This document shows positions 45,953 to 55,005 of a DNA stretch of 64,000 bases, piece by piece. The DNA comes from Methanofollis sp. W23 (GTDB lineage Archaea; Halobacteriota; Methanomicrobia; Methanomicrobiales; Methanofollaceae), in the NCBI RefSeq assembly GCF_017875325.1, contig NZ_JAGGMN010000001.1:1-64000 (forward strand), read 5' to 3'. The notes beneath the pieces were generated by a model, which saw only the letters and a program-made list of their open reading frames with translations, was not told the origin of the DNA and made no database searches. The position numbers were made by a program, and so were the translations under genes. Position 1 is the first letter of the stretch, and each line of letters begins with the position of its first letter.

Positions 45953-46614
45953 CTCCCCCCTCCTGCGTGGCCGATGACGGCCGCCCTGATCTCGTCGAGT
46001 GGACGCGTCCCGTCGAGGACGACCGCATCGATCGCCTCGGCCGCCCTGAGGTAGAGGTGCCGGCGCTCGCGCAGGTACTCGACCGACGGGGTATCGGTCT
46101 TGCGCGCCAACGCGACCTCCTCGGGGAGGTCGATGAGAAAGGTGAGGTCAGGGCTTGGAAACCGGTCCAGCATCCTGTGTATCGTCGACCTGATCGCCTC
46201 CTCAGAGTACTGGAAGTCGACGGCAAGATCGGTGAGCACGGTGTCCATGACATAGCGGTCGCAGATGAGGGTGCGCCGCCTGAAGGCGACCGGGAGGGAG
46301 ACCTGGACGAGGAGTTGAAGGGTGTACTCCCAGAGGGCGAGGCGCTGGTACAGGGTCGCAAGCACGGTGTGGTCCCTGGATGCCTGCTGTTTGGACCCGG
46401 CGTACTCTCCATAGTTGGAAAAGGCGTCTTTGTCCCTGAAAAAGAAGAGACGCCCGAGATACATCACCGGCCTGAGAAGCACGGGCTGGTAGCGTCCATA
46501 TACATATGCGGCATCAATGCCGCGGCTCTGCAGTTCTTCGACGAGGTCTCGTGCCAGCGTGGTCTTGCCGGACCCGTCGATCCCGGTGAAACAGATGATC
46601 GTTCCTTTTCTCAT
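45949..46614 (-). CDS. Thymidylate-kinase-like P-loop kinase
   Basis: 221 residues. Walker A is CFTGIDGSGKTTLARDL, the DRY motif is LICDRYVMDTVL, and the lid-side FLIDLPEEVALARK follows, as in dTMP kinases. It is embedded between a glycosyltransferase and a phosphatase-family gene with 4-bp overlaps on both sides, which is odd for a housekeeping kinase. A role in phosphorylating a glycan, polyprenol or sugar nucleotide precursor is conceivable but unproven. True dTMP kinase activity cannot be excluded. Confidence 0.82.
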   Translation of the reverse strand: MRKGTIICFTGIDGSGKTTLARDLVEELQSRGIDAAYVYGRYQPVLLRPVMYLGRLFFFRDKDAFSNYGEYAGSKQQASRDHTVLATLYQRLALWEYTLQLLVQVSLPVAFRRRTLICDRYVMDTVLTDLAVDFQYSEEAIRSTIHRMLDRFPSPDLTFLIDLPEEVALARKTDTPSVEYLRERRHLYLRAAEAIDAVVLDGTRPLDEIRAAVIGHAGGGR

Positions 46615-47621
46615 TGCATCTCCTCCCGCAGCCCGGTGTACAGCGCCGAGACCTCGCCGGCGACCAGGTCCCAGTCATAGGGGAGCACCATCTGCCTGGT
46701 CCCGACATGTTCCTCCTGTCTCTCCATCAGGCCCCTGACCGCTCCGGCATAGCCCTGCCCGTCCTCGACGATGGTCACTCCCTCGTGTTTTTCCAGAAAT
46801 AGGCTGACCCCGTCAAACCCGTGCGTGATCACCGGCAGGTCGCAGGCCATCGCCTCGAGAATAGTGAGCGGGAGAAACAGCGTCGTCCCGGGCGGGAAGA
46901 TATACCCGTCGGCCATCTGGTAGAGTTCTTCGATCCGCGCAAAATACCGGTGCCATACGATACATCCGGCCTGCCGCAACCGCTCGACAGCCCCAGGGTC
47001 CGCTCTGAACCTGGACCCCCCGGCGACCACCACCTGGCATGCAGGCACCTCTGCCTGGACCTGTTTAAGCACTGCAAGCCCGCGGTCAGGTTTCAGGTGG
47101 CCGACATGCAGGAGGACAAAACGGTCTTCTGGGAGACCATACTGCGCTCTCAGTGCCGCCTTCTGCGCCGGCGAGACCGGGGCAAACTTTGTGAGGTCGA
47201 CCCCGTGTGGGAGATAGGCGGTCCGCATTCTGGCCCTGGCAAGGAGGTCGCCGGCCTGTCTGGACTGTGTCAGCACCAGGTCGGGCGCCAGGGGAGGACC
47301 CAGGCGCTGGAACCAGGGACTGCCAAGGAGCGAGAGTCCATGGGGATGGAGTGCCGAGAGCACACATGACGGGTGGCCCTGGCAGAGCGATCTGGCGGCA
47401 CGCAACAGGATGAAACTGCGGACGGTCGGCGCCGAGATGCAGTGCACGACCTCGGGGTCGAAGCCCCGCAGGCGGTGCCAGAACCCGGGGGTATGGACGT
47501 CCTGCCCGTCGAGAGGGAGCACCTCGTGGGAGGGGGCCAGGTGGTGGGAGAGTCTTCCCGTGACATTCCGGTAGCCTTCGTCAGGATCGCCTGACAGTGC
47601 ACCGATCAGACATATCTTCAT
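46611..47621 (-). CDS. GT4 family glycosyltransferase
   Basis: About 336 residues starting MKICLIGALSGDPDEGYRNV; DLVLTQSRQAGDLLA in the middle, VLLHVGHLKPDRGLAVL and FPPGTTLFLPLTILEAMACDLPVITH in the donor domain. The ATG at 47621 overlaps the previous stop by 4 bp and is preferred over the ATG-like start at 47669. It is the third glycosyltransferase of the operon. Confidence 0.88.
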   Translation of the reverse strand: MKICLIGALSGDPDEGYRNVTGRLSHHLAPSHEVLPLDGQDVHTPGFWHRLRGFDPEVVHCISAPTVRSFILLRAARSLCQGHPSCVLSALHPHGLSLLGSPWFQRLGPPLAPDLVLTQSRQAGDLLARARMRTAYLPHGVDLTKFAPVSPAQKAALRAQYGLPEDRFVLLHVGHLKPDRGLAVLKQVQAEVPACQVVVAGGSRFRADPGAVERLRQAGCIVWHRYFARIEELYQMADGYIFPPGTTLFLPLTILEAMACDLPVITHGFDGVSLFLEKHEGVTIVEDGQGYAGAVRGLMERQEEHVGTRQMVLPYDWDLVAGEVSALYTGLREEMQ

Positions 47622-48799
47622 GCGATCTCCTGATACAGGGCTTCGGTCTGTTCTGCGACCTTTGCCCACGACCTCCCTTCCACCCCCGCCCGTGCCTGGC
47701 GCCCCATCGCCTCTCTCTCCTCATGGTTTGTGAGCACCCTGATCACCTGCGCCGCCAGGTCCTTTGCGTCCCCGGTCTTCGAGACAAGGCCGTTTTTTCC
47801 GTCCTGGACCAGGGCCCTGAAGACCGGGATGCTGCTCACGACCGCCGGCACCCCTGCGGCGGCGGCCTCGAGGACGGTAAGCGGGTATGCCTCTGCGTAC
47901 GAGGGGAGGACAAAGACGTCGGCGGCATGGTACAGGGCCGGTTTCTCGTCTTCCCTGACCACGCCGGTGAAGATGACCGAGTCTGCAATCCCCAGTGTCT
48001 CTGCGGTGTCCCTGAGTCTCTCCCCGAACGGTGTTGTCATGCCGGCGATCACCAGCCTGGCGTCTGGCACCGACCTGAGCACCGCCGGCATCGCCGAGAG
48101 CAGGACTGCCAGACCTTTCCGCGGCACGAGGTTTCCGAAGAAGAGGACGAGAGGGTCATTTTCAGGGAGGCCAAGTGCGGTTCTGCAGGCCACCTGTGGC
48201 GACCTGGTCTGGAACTCGGCAGGATTGATCCCATTCGGGATCACCCTGACCTTCTCCAGGTGCGGCCCCAGGTAGGGCGAAGACGCGATCATCTCGTCTG
48301 AAAGGGCGATGATGCGGGCACTGTGTGTGAAGGCGGGTTGCAGGTAGAGTTTTGTGTAGCCTGAGAGCAGTGCACGCCGCGCCAACCCCCCCGCCCCCCG
48401 GTCGGGGTCAAGATGGTGGGTGACGACCAGGGGTGTCCTGGTCTGTCGCGCCGAGCGGAGAGCGGCAATGGTGGCAGGCGGTGACCCGGCATGGAGGTGA
48501 ATGACGTCGGCGTCCCTGTCAGGGGGGTGGAAGAGATAGTCCAGGGAGATGTCGGTTTCGGCGAGTTTGAAATTTTTGCCATGCCTGAGGACGGCAATAT
48601 TCCGGTACCGGTCATGGAGGTCGTCCTGGTCTGCGGAGGTGGTGGAGATCACGACGTCATGCCCTTTCCGGTCCATCTCCAGGGCCAGGTGATAGACCAC
48701 TTCGCCGACGCCGCTTCTCACATAGTCTCCTCCGGGCGGGATCTCGTCGTTGAAAGGGCGTTTATAGGGAAAGTCTGTCGTATACATGATGATTTTCAT
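47618..48799 (-). CDS. GT4 family glycosyltransferase
   Basis: About 393 residues starting MKIIMYTTDFPYKRPFNDEI; glycine-rich SGVGEVVYHLALEM, VVTHHLDPDRG, then LVLFFGNLVPRKGLAVLL and the E-rich donor site VLPSYAEAYPLTVLEAAAAGVPAVVSS. The ATG at 48799 lies within the 4-bp overlap with the upstream gene; the longer frame to 48988 is not supported. Confidence 0.9.
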   Translation of the reverse strand: MKIIMYTTDFPYKRPFNDEIPPGGDYVRSGVGEVVYHLALEMDRKGHDVVISTTSADQDDLHDRYRNIAVLRHGKNFKLAETDISLDYLFHPPDRDADVIHLHAGSPPATIAALRSARQTRTPLVVTHHLDPDRGAGGLARRALLSGYTKLYLQPAFTHSARIIALSDEMIASSPYLGPHLEKVRVIPNGINPAEFQTRSPQVACRTALGLPENDPLVLFFGNLVPRKGLAVLLSAMPAVLRSVPDARLVIAGMTTPFGERLRDTAETLGIADSVIFTGVVREDEKPALYHAADVFVLPSYAEAYPLTVLEAAAAGVPAVVSSIPVFRALVQDGKNGLVSKTGDAKDLAAQVIRVLTNHEEREAMGRQARAGVEGRSWAKVAEQTEALYQEIA

Positions 48800-49932
48800 T
48801 TCCCGTTCACGACCTTCTGGTAGATCGACTCGTAGTTCTTCGACACTGTCTCCCAGGTGTATTTTGTCCTGACCAGGTTCTGGCCTATCCTGGAAAGCCG
48901 CTGGCTGAGGGCGTGGTCTCCAGAAACGGTCAGGATCGCTTCTGCAAGGGCCTGTTCGTCTCGCGGCGGGACCAGGGAGGCGCAGCACGAGAAGTGGTCG
49001 CGGACCCCGGGGATGTCGGTGGTGATGACCGGCAGCCCGAAATACATCGCCTCAAGGACGACCGTCGGGCAGACTTCTGAAAGCGAGGGGAGTACGAAGA
49101 GATCGGCATGACGATACAGGTATACGAGTTCGGCCTGGGTCACCGCCCCCATGAGAAAAACAGAATCTGATACGCCGAGTTCTCTGATCAATTCGGTGAA
49201 ATAGTCCTGGTCCTCTCCCTCGCCGACCAGGATGCATCTCAGGTCTGTGGTGGGGTCGGTCTTTTTGATGGTGGCCATGGCACGGATCAGCCATTCCAGC
49301 CCCTTTCGCCGGATAAGTCTCCCGACATAGAGAAGGATGAACCCGCTGGACGGCATGCCTGCCGGCGGTTCTTCTGGGACCGCATCAAGTTGTCTGGGGT
49401 CGACGGCGTTATGCACGACAAACATCTTGTCCATGGCATGGGGATGGATCGAGAGCACGTAGGCGCGGTCGTCGACAGAGTTTACCACGATCCCGTCGGC
49501 ACGGGCGAAGATGCTCCATCCGATAGTGAGGCTGTAGAGTCGTTCCAGGCGGTCCCTGATGTGGTCTCCAAAGATCAACCGTCCATGGCAGGTCAGGAGC
49601 ACCGGGAGGTCGTTGAACATCCGGCCAAGTGAGGTGGCGATTGCGGCGGTGCTATGTTCGTTGTGGGTGTGGACCAGGTCATAGTCTTTGTATTCCCTGG
49701 TAAGATGGAAAAAACCGGGCGTAAGTGGGTTGCGTAACGGCCGGGCCAGACACCGGTGTCTGAAGATCTGGACGCCGTCGATCTCGTCCATGCCGCGGAC
49801 TGCAGGGTAGTCTGAGGTGATCACGTCGACTTCATGGCCTCTCTGGATGAGAGATTTGCTCAGGTTGTGGACATATGACTCCTGCCCTCCATGGTAGGGC
49901 AGGTAGTATGGGACACATTGCAGGATCTTCAT
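48796..49932 (-). CDS. GT4 family glycosyltransferase (operon first gene)
   Basis: 378 residues: MKILQCVPYYLPYHGGQESYV with the N-terminal GG loop, LVHTHNEHSTAAIA, FILLYVGRLIRRKGLEWLI and FVLPSLSEVCPTVVLEAMYFGLPVITTDIPG. PimA/GtfA-like layout. It heads a coupled seven-gene unit running to 41098. No clear TATA box was seen directly upstream; the nearest candidates lie in the 50.2 kb AT-rich patch (AATATATTGCG near 50262). Confidence 0.9.
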   Translation of the reverse strand: MKILQCVPYYLPYHGGQESYVHNLSKSLIQRGHEVDVITSDYPAVRGMDEIDGVQIFRHRCLARPLRNPLTPGFFHLTREYKDYDLVHTHNEHSTAAIATSLGRMFNDLPVLLTCHGRLIFGDHIRDRLERLYSLTIGWSIFARADGIVVNSVDDRAYVLSIHPHAMDKMFVVHNAVDPRQLDAVPEEPPAGMPSSGFILLYVGRLIRRKGLEWLIRAMATIKKTDPTTDLRCILVGEGEDQDYFTELIRELGVSDSVFLMGAVTQAELVYLYRHADLFVLPSLSEVCPTVVLEAMYFGLPVITTDIPGVRDHFSCCASLVPPRDEQALAEAILTVSGDHALSQRLSRIGQNLVRTKYTWETVSKNYESIYQKVVNGK

Positions 49933-50761
49933 GGATCATTACCTCTGCCCCGAAAGGTGGGTTTTCCCTTAAAGCGCAGAGATTCCAGAACCCTGAGAGG
50001 TGAAATCAGGTCTTCTTCTCCGGGGTTTCCGCCAGGGCGGGCGATCGCGCATGATGGGGATCAGGGTCTGGTCTCTCCAAGGGGCCACGTCTTGCGGGAT
50101 TTTTTTCTCTGACAAAGCATTCCGGTCTGGAGCGGGCCATATCTCTGGAATGTCACGGTGTGGATCAGGTATGGCGCCGCGATGCAGTGGTGCATCCAGG
50201 CCGTCCCCCCCGTATGGGATTGTCGAAGAAATGATCATTCCGGTATATTTATTTTTCCCACAATATATTGCGATGAATATGCCGGGGCGTGCGGCCCGGG
50301 GCATTGTAGCGGGTCTGTCCCCCTGAACACGGCAGAGTCCCTGAAAAATTGGTCTAGAGGAATTCCTCTTCTGGAGGGGTGTCTGAACTGGCCCTCTCCC
50401 CACCGCGTCGGGATGGTGCGCCGAGGACTGGGATCTGCTCTTCAGGTGTTTCTGCGACCAGGGGGTTCAAAGTCTATCTGGGAGTTATCCCAGAACGCTC
50501 ACGCCCTCGTCCTCACTGATGAAGAGACCCCTGCATCTGTCGCCTCCCCCGCGACCCTTCATCGGCGGAGGGTCTGGGGGGCGGCACGCTCCCCTGGCGG
50601 AGGAGAGGGTTTCGAATTTCTGGAAGAAAGCACTCGGGTTCGAGGAGGTGGTCACCCCGAGAATGTTCCTGGATATGCTCCTGATGAAAATTGCTCTGAA
50701 GCGTGTGTCCGCGTTATGGGCGGCAGATCTTCAGGGCCAGAATAAAAAAAGAGTTTTGAGG
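49933..50761. other. Intergenic region with hairpin/repeat modules
   Basis: No gene. An AT-rich patch at 50225-50280 may hold promoter elements. The right part (50560-50690) carries the GGGGGGCGGCACGCTCCCC hairpin module followed by the GAATTTCTGGAAG core that also occurs at 54830-54900 and, inverted, at 900-1030. Confidence 0.6.
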
Positions 50762-53700
50762 TCAGGACCTGCCTGACGCCCATTCGACGGCTTCGTCGAA
50801 GAGTTTCCATCCGTCTGTGGTCATGGAGTCTGCGACGAGGTCTGAGAGGAAGAACCCGACGCGGCGTGCCGGGGCGGTCATGCCGACCATCTCGTCGCCT
50901 TTGTCGTAGCCGAAGATGACCGCCTTGTCTGGCTGGCCGGCGACGGTGGCGACCTTCACGGCGTCTGAGGACGGGAGACCGTACATCTCCCAGCCTGCAG
51001 TGCCGGTGACCGTGACGGTACCGCTCAGTCCGCCGGCGAGTGCATGACCTGCATCGGCGATCAAGACCTGCGTCTGGTCTGCCTCTGCATAGTAGTCGGT
51101 GCCGCGAGAGCCCCCTGTCATCTTGAGGTCGTCATAGACCCAGGCCTCGCAGCTGACGACCGGGACAGCCACGTCGCGGAAGGTCGCGCCAAGGTTCGAG
51201 GTGCTGGAGGAGATGATCACGAGGTCCTTGCCGTCTGCGTCGGCGGCGGAGACCGCATCGTCATCCATGGCCATGACCATGTAGCCCTGCTCCTCGAGGT
51301 GGGCCTTCACCGCGGCGTCCCCGGCATTCAGGGAGGCGCTGTGCGTCACGAAGAGGACCGTGCCGTCACCCGGCGTTGTGGGTGGAGGCGTCGGTACGCC
51401 TGGCTCCTCAGTGGCCCATTCGACGGCTTCGTCGAAGAGTTTCCATCCGTCTGTGGTCATGGAGTCTGCGACGAGGTCTGAGAGGAAGAACCCGACGCGG
51501 CGTGCCGGGGCGGTCATGCCGACCATCTCGTCGCCCTCTTCGTAGCCGAAGATGACCGCCTTGTCTGGCTGGCCGGCGATGGTGGCGACCTTCACGGCGT
51601 CTGAGGACGGGAGACCGTACATCTCCCAGCCTGCAGTGCCGGTGACCGTGACGGTGCCGCTCAGTCCGCCGGCAAGTGCATGACCTGCATCGGCGATCGA
51701 GACCTGCGTCTGGTCTGCCTCTGCATAGTAGTCGGTGCCGCGAGAGCCTCCTGTCATCTTGAGGTCGTCAAAGACCCAGGCCTCGCAGCTGACGACCGGG
51801 ACAGCCACGTCGCGGAAGGTCGCGCCAAGGTTCGAGGTGCTGGAGGAGATGATCACGAGGTCCTTGCCGTCTGCGTCGGCGGCGGAGACCGCATCGTCAT
51901 CCATGGCCATGACCATGTAGCCCTGCTCCTCGAGGTGGGCCTTCACCGCAGCGTCCCCGGCATTCAGGGAGGTGCTGTGCGTCACGAAGAGGACCGTGCC
52001 CTCCTCATCTGGTGTCGGTGTCGGCGTTGGCGTTGGCGTTGGCGTTGGTGTGGGTGTCGGTGTTGGTGTGGGCGTTGGCGTTGGGGTCGGCGTGGGCGTC
52101 GTACCCGCGTCAAGCGACCAGGTGAGTGCCGCATCAAAGAGTTTCCACCCTTCGGGTGTCATGGAGGCGGCGGTGTTGTCGGAGAGGAAGAGCCCGACGC
52201 GGCGTGCCGGGGCGGTCATGCCGGCCATCTCGTCGCCCTCTTCGTAGCCGAAGATGACTGCCTTGTCTGGCTGGCCGGCGATGGTGGCGACCTTCACGGC
52301 ATCTGTCGTGGGGGCCCCGAACATCTCATAGCCTGCAGTGGTTGCCACGGCCACGGTGCCGCTCAGCCCGGCCGCCATCTCGTGTCCGCTGTCGACCACC
52401 TCGACCTGCGTCTGGGCGGCGACGGCCCCATAGTCCTTGTTGATCGACGTGCCGGTCAACTTCATATCGTCAAAGACCCAGGCCTCCCAGACCAGTGCCG
52501 GGACGGTGACGTCACGGAACGTGTCATAGACGCCATAGCCACAGCTCGAAGAGATCAGGACGACATCCTTGCCCTCTGCATCAGAGGTGGAAGACGCCCC
52601 GTCGTCGACGACCGTGACCGCGTAGCCGAGGTCTTCGAGGTGGGCCTTGATTGCCTGGTCACCAGAGTTCAGGCCGGCAGTGCCCGCGACCAGGAGGACA
52701 TTCTTGCCTGGGACCGGGGTGGGGGTCGGGGTTGGGTCTGGGGTTGGGATGGGTGTTGGGGTTGGGTCCGGTGTCGGGATGGGCGTTGGTGTGGGGGTCG
52801 GGGTTGGCCCGGTGTTCTCCACATCACACCCGACAAACGGCGTTCTGGCATCGTTCACGGCCACATTGTAGACCGAGACAAGGCCTTTCGAGGAGGCAAG
52901 GTTGTTGACGCCGATTGCATACCCCGAGATCGTCGAGTCCGCGATCGTGATCTCAGACGGGTTCTTGGCAAGCGAGTAGACGGTGACGCCTGCCGTGGAG
53001 CGAGGCGTGGAGGTGTCGATGGTCATCCCGCGGATCGCCACATTGTGCGTGGTGCCGGTCCAGATGTACACCGGGTCAGGGGAGTCTGTGATCGTGCAGT
53101 CCTCAAGGGTCAGCCCGGCCTCACCGATCGCGAGTACCCGCACGCCCTTCAGTGATCCTGTGTCTGTACACCCGGTGAGGGTCGCTCCGTCGGAGAAGTC
53201 GCACTGGTAACCGACGATGTTCCTTTCAGAGACACAATTTTCAAGATACGTGTTCTCGTTGACCAGATATCCTGCACCAAAGTCAGGCGAAGGTGCGCCG
53301 GACTTTTCTTTCTGGCCATTGTCACGGCTGATGCAGTTGATCATCTTGATGCTGCTCAGTGCCGGGGGAGGTTCGGCATGGAAGCCAGATTCCCAGCATC
53401 CTTCTGCGATACACCCGATGTACACGATGTTCTGGGCATAGTCAAGGTATTCTGCGACATCGAAGCCCACGTCCCAGGCCTCGCTGTACTGGTGGCTGGT
53501 GCCATAATACTGGTCATACTTGCCGCAGTTGATCGCCTGGCAGTTCTCGTACGTGATGTCTTTGACGGCCATTGGAGACCCGCCCCCATTGTGGACAAAG
53601 CCCCAGCGGTCGACGTCGATTGCATTACAATTAATAAACTGGATGTCTTCGAGCACCTCGTTGTAGGCATAGACCATGAAGGCCGCCATGTACGAGTTGT

Positions 53701-54142
53701 CCACATCATAGACCGTCACATTCTTGACGATGTTGTGGGACGTGCTGATGTACACCCGGCCGGTCCCGGTGATCCGGAAGTCTGAGAGGGTCACGTCATG
53801 TCCGGTGGTGAGTCCCACAGACCCTGATGAAATGAAGTGAAGGACGGTGTTCTCGTCACCTTCACCCTTCAGGGTCATGTAACTCCTGGGTTTGATGTTG
53901 CCGGTCAGGTGATAGGTGCCTTCTTTCAGGAGCACGCTCCCGCCCGTGGAGGGAAGGGCGGCAATCGCGGCGTTGATGACATTTTGATCGTCATTTCCTG
54001 TACATACATAGTCAGCCTGACTTTTTACTAATCCGCTGCTGTCGTTTGGAGCAACAACGAGCGAAAAGTCATCCATTGCACTCACCGGGCTCAATACGAG
54101 TATCGAGCACATGATGAGTATTAATTGCAGTCCTGATTTCAT
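50762..54142 (-). CDS. Secreted beta-helix surface protein with three repeated C-terminal domains
   Basis: About 1126 residues. A signal peptide (LQLILIMCSILVLSPVSA) leads into a right-handed parallel beta-helix, pectate-lyase-like (residues about 30-450), with typical rungs such as NVTVYDVDNSYMAAFMVYAY. Three domains of about 180-190 residues follow, each starting VLxVxxxxxLNxGDxAxKAHLE and ending PARRVGxFLSD...GWKLFD, joined by Thr-Pro repeat linkers. The fold of the repeats looks like a flavodoxin/ThuA-type alpha-beta domain; their function is unknown. Repeats 2 and 3 are nearly identical at DNA level (636-bp period). No C-terminal anchor is visible. ATG 54142 follows GGAG. Confidence 0.85.
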   Translation of the reverse strand: MKSGLQLILIMCSILVLSPVSAMDDFSLVVAPNDSSGLVKSQADYVCTGNDDQNVINAAIAALPSTGGSVLLKEGTYHLTGNIKPRSYMTLKGEGDENTVLHFISSGSVGLTTGHDVTLSDFRITGTGRVYISTSHNIVKNVTVYDVDNSYMAAFMVYAYNEVLEDIQFINCNAIDVDRWGFVHNGGGSPMAVKDITYENCQAINCGKYDQYYGTSHQYSEAWDVGFDVAEYLDYAQNIVYIGCIAEGCWESGFHAEPPPALSSIKMINCISRDNGQKEKSGAPSPDFGAGYLVNENTYLENCVSERNIVGYQCDFSDGATLTGCTDTGSLKGVRVLAIGEAGLTLEDCTITDSPDPVYIWTGTTHNVAIRGMTIDTSTPRSTAGVTVYSLAKNPSEITIADSTISGYAIGVNNLASSKGLVSVYNVAVNDARTPFVGCDVENTGPTPTPTPTPIPTPDPTPTPIPTPDPTPTPTPVPGKNVLLVAGTAGLNSGDQAIKAHLEDLGYAVTVVDDGASSTSDAEGKDVVLISSSCGYGVYDTFRDVTVPALVWEAWVFDDMKLTGTSINKDYGAVAAQTQVEVVDSGHEMAAGLSGTVAVATTAGYEMFGAPTTDAVKVATIAGQPDKAVIFGYEEGDEMAGMTAPARRVGLFLSDNTAASMTPEGWKLFDAALTWSLDAGTTPTPTPTPTPTPTPTPTPTPTPTPTPTPTPDEEGTVLFVTHSTSLNAGDAAVKAHLEEQGYMVMAMDDDAVSAADADGKDLVIISSSTSNLGATFRDVAVPVVSCEAWVFDDLKMTGGSRGTDYYAEADQTQVSIADAGHALAGGLSGTVTVTGTAGWEMYGLPSSDAVKVATIAGQPDKAVIFGYEEGDEMVGMTAPARRVGFFLSDLVADSMTTDGWKLFDEAVEWATEEPGVPTPPPTTPGDGTVLFVTHSASLNAGDAAVKAHLEEQGYMVMAMDDDAVSAADADGKDLVIISSSTSNLGATFRDVAVPVVSCEAWVYDDLKMTGGSRGTDYYAEADQTQVLIADAGHALAGGLSGTVTVTGTAGWEMYGLPSSDAVKVATVAGQPDKAVIFGYDKGDEMVGMTAPARRVGFFLSDLVADSMTTDGWKLFDEAVEWASGRS
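50775..52000 (-). repeat. 636-bp tandem duplication inside the surface protein gene
   Basis: CATTCGACGGCTTCGTCGAA occurs at 50781 and 51417, and about 590 bases that follow each are nearly identical, with only scattered changes. The duplication encodes the second and third C-terminal domains and is recent or kept uniform by gene conversion. Confidence 0.9.
52003..52110 (-). repeat. Hexanucleotide repeat encoding a (Thr-Pro)n linker
   Basis: Imperfect GTTGGC/GTCGGT units encode about 17 Thr-Pro pairs between domain 1 and domain 2. A second, shorter tract (52715-52812) encodes the linker after the beta-helix. Such tracts change length easily by slippage. Confidence 0.85.
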
Positions 54143-55005
54143 GGATGCTCCGTTAATTCGTGGATTTCTGGCGTGCTGTCTGGAATTTTGATGGAATGAT
54201 TGCACATAATCTGATCATTTAATCGGATATAAATTATTCCAATTTATATTTCAATCCCCTGTAAGTATTATGCAAAATATGATGGAATTTGGGTATAATT
54301 CGGGAATTATATAGTGCCCCTTAAATCTCGCGACTGATCATTTTTTCTCGAATACATCGTCATGCAGTCCTGGATGGGGGAAGGACGTGAATGGGGGCAT
54401 TAAAAATGAAGAATAACGCGCAAAACCGCGCTGCATCGAAATATGTCCGGTGTGGCGGTACAGGATCTCGTCCCCAGAATTTCAGGTCAATGCTCCTGGG
54501 GCGACCGCCTGAGACCGGTCTTTTGGCCCTGTCATGAGCCGATCTCAGGATCGTACTCATAAAATGCAATTTTTGGTTATGGAGGTCATCCAAACACTCT
54601 CCTGCTTTCTCACTCCCTGAAAATTCGTTACCCACCTATGGGTTCATGCCCTCCCCTACCACCGCGCCAGGGGCGCTGCGCCCCCTGACCCTCTGGGATG
54701 GCGAATGGGGCGGGAGGACAGAGTGATGATCGTGAAGACAGGATGCGGTTCCCCCGCCAATTTTCATTCGCGGGGGTGCGGGAGGCGGCCAGCCCCCCGT
54801 AGCGAGAACCATCAAGAGGCGATCTACAACGCCGGAATATCTGGAAGGAGGCGCTGAGGTCCGAGGAGATGCTCACTCCAGGAGCGATGTGGGGATATGT
54901 TCATCGAAAAATACTCTGTGCCGATGGCGTGAACCCCTGCCCGCTCTCCCGCCAAAAAAAGCCCGGCCCTGTAAGCCGGGGTTCAGGGCGGCGGTGAAAG
55001 ACGAC
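54143..55005. other. Intergenic region: promoter plus repeat debris
   Basis: The left part holds a TATA box for the surface protein gene (AATATAAATT on the minus strand, 54241-54250), with a leader of about 75 bases. From 54640 to 54900 lie GC-rich hairpin modules (CCAGGGGCGCTGCGCCCCCTG near 54665) and a copy of the GGAATATCTGGAAGG core. The gene downstream ends at 55006, preceded by a G/C-rich inverted repeat (GCCCGGCCCTGTAAGCCGGG, 54961-54980) that could act as terminator. Confidence 0.6.

Noticed and set aside
51680-53155. A 491-residue plus-strand frame opposite the surface protein
   Set aside because: Antisense of the repeat domains; Cys/Arg/Trp-rich tracts arise from the Thr-Pro codon repeats on the other strand.
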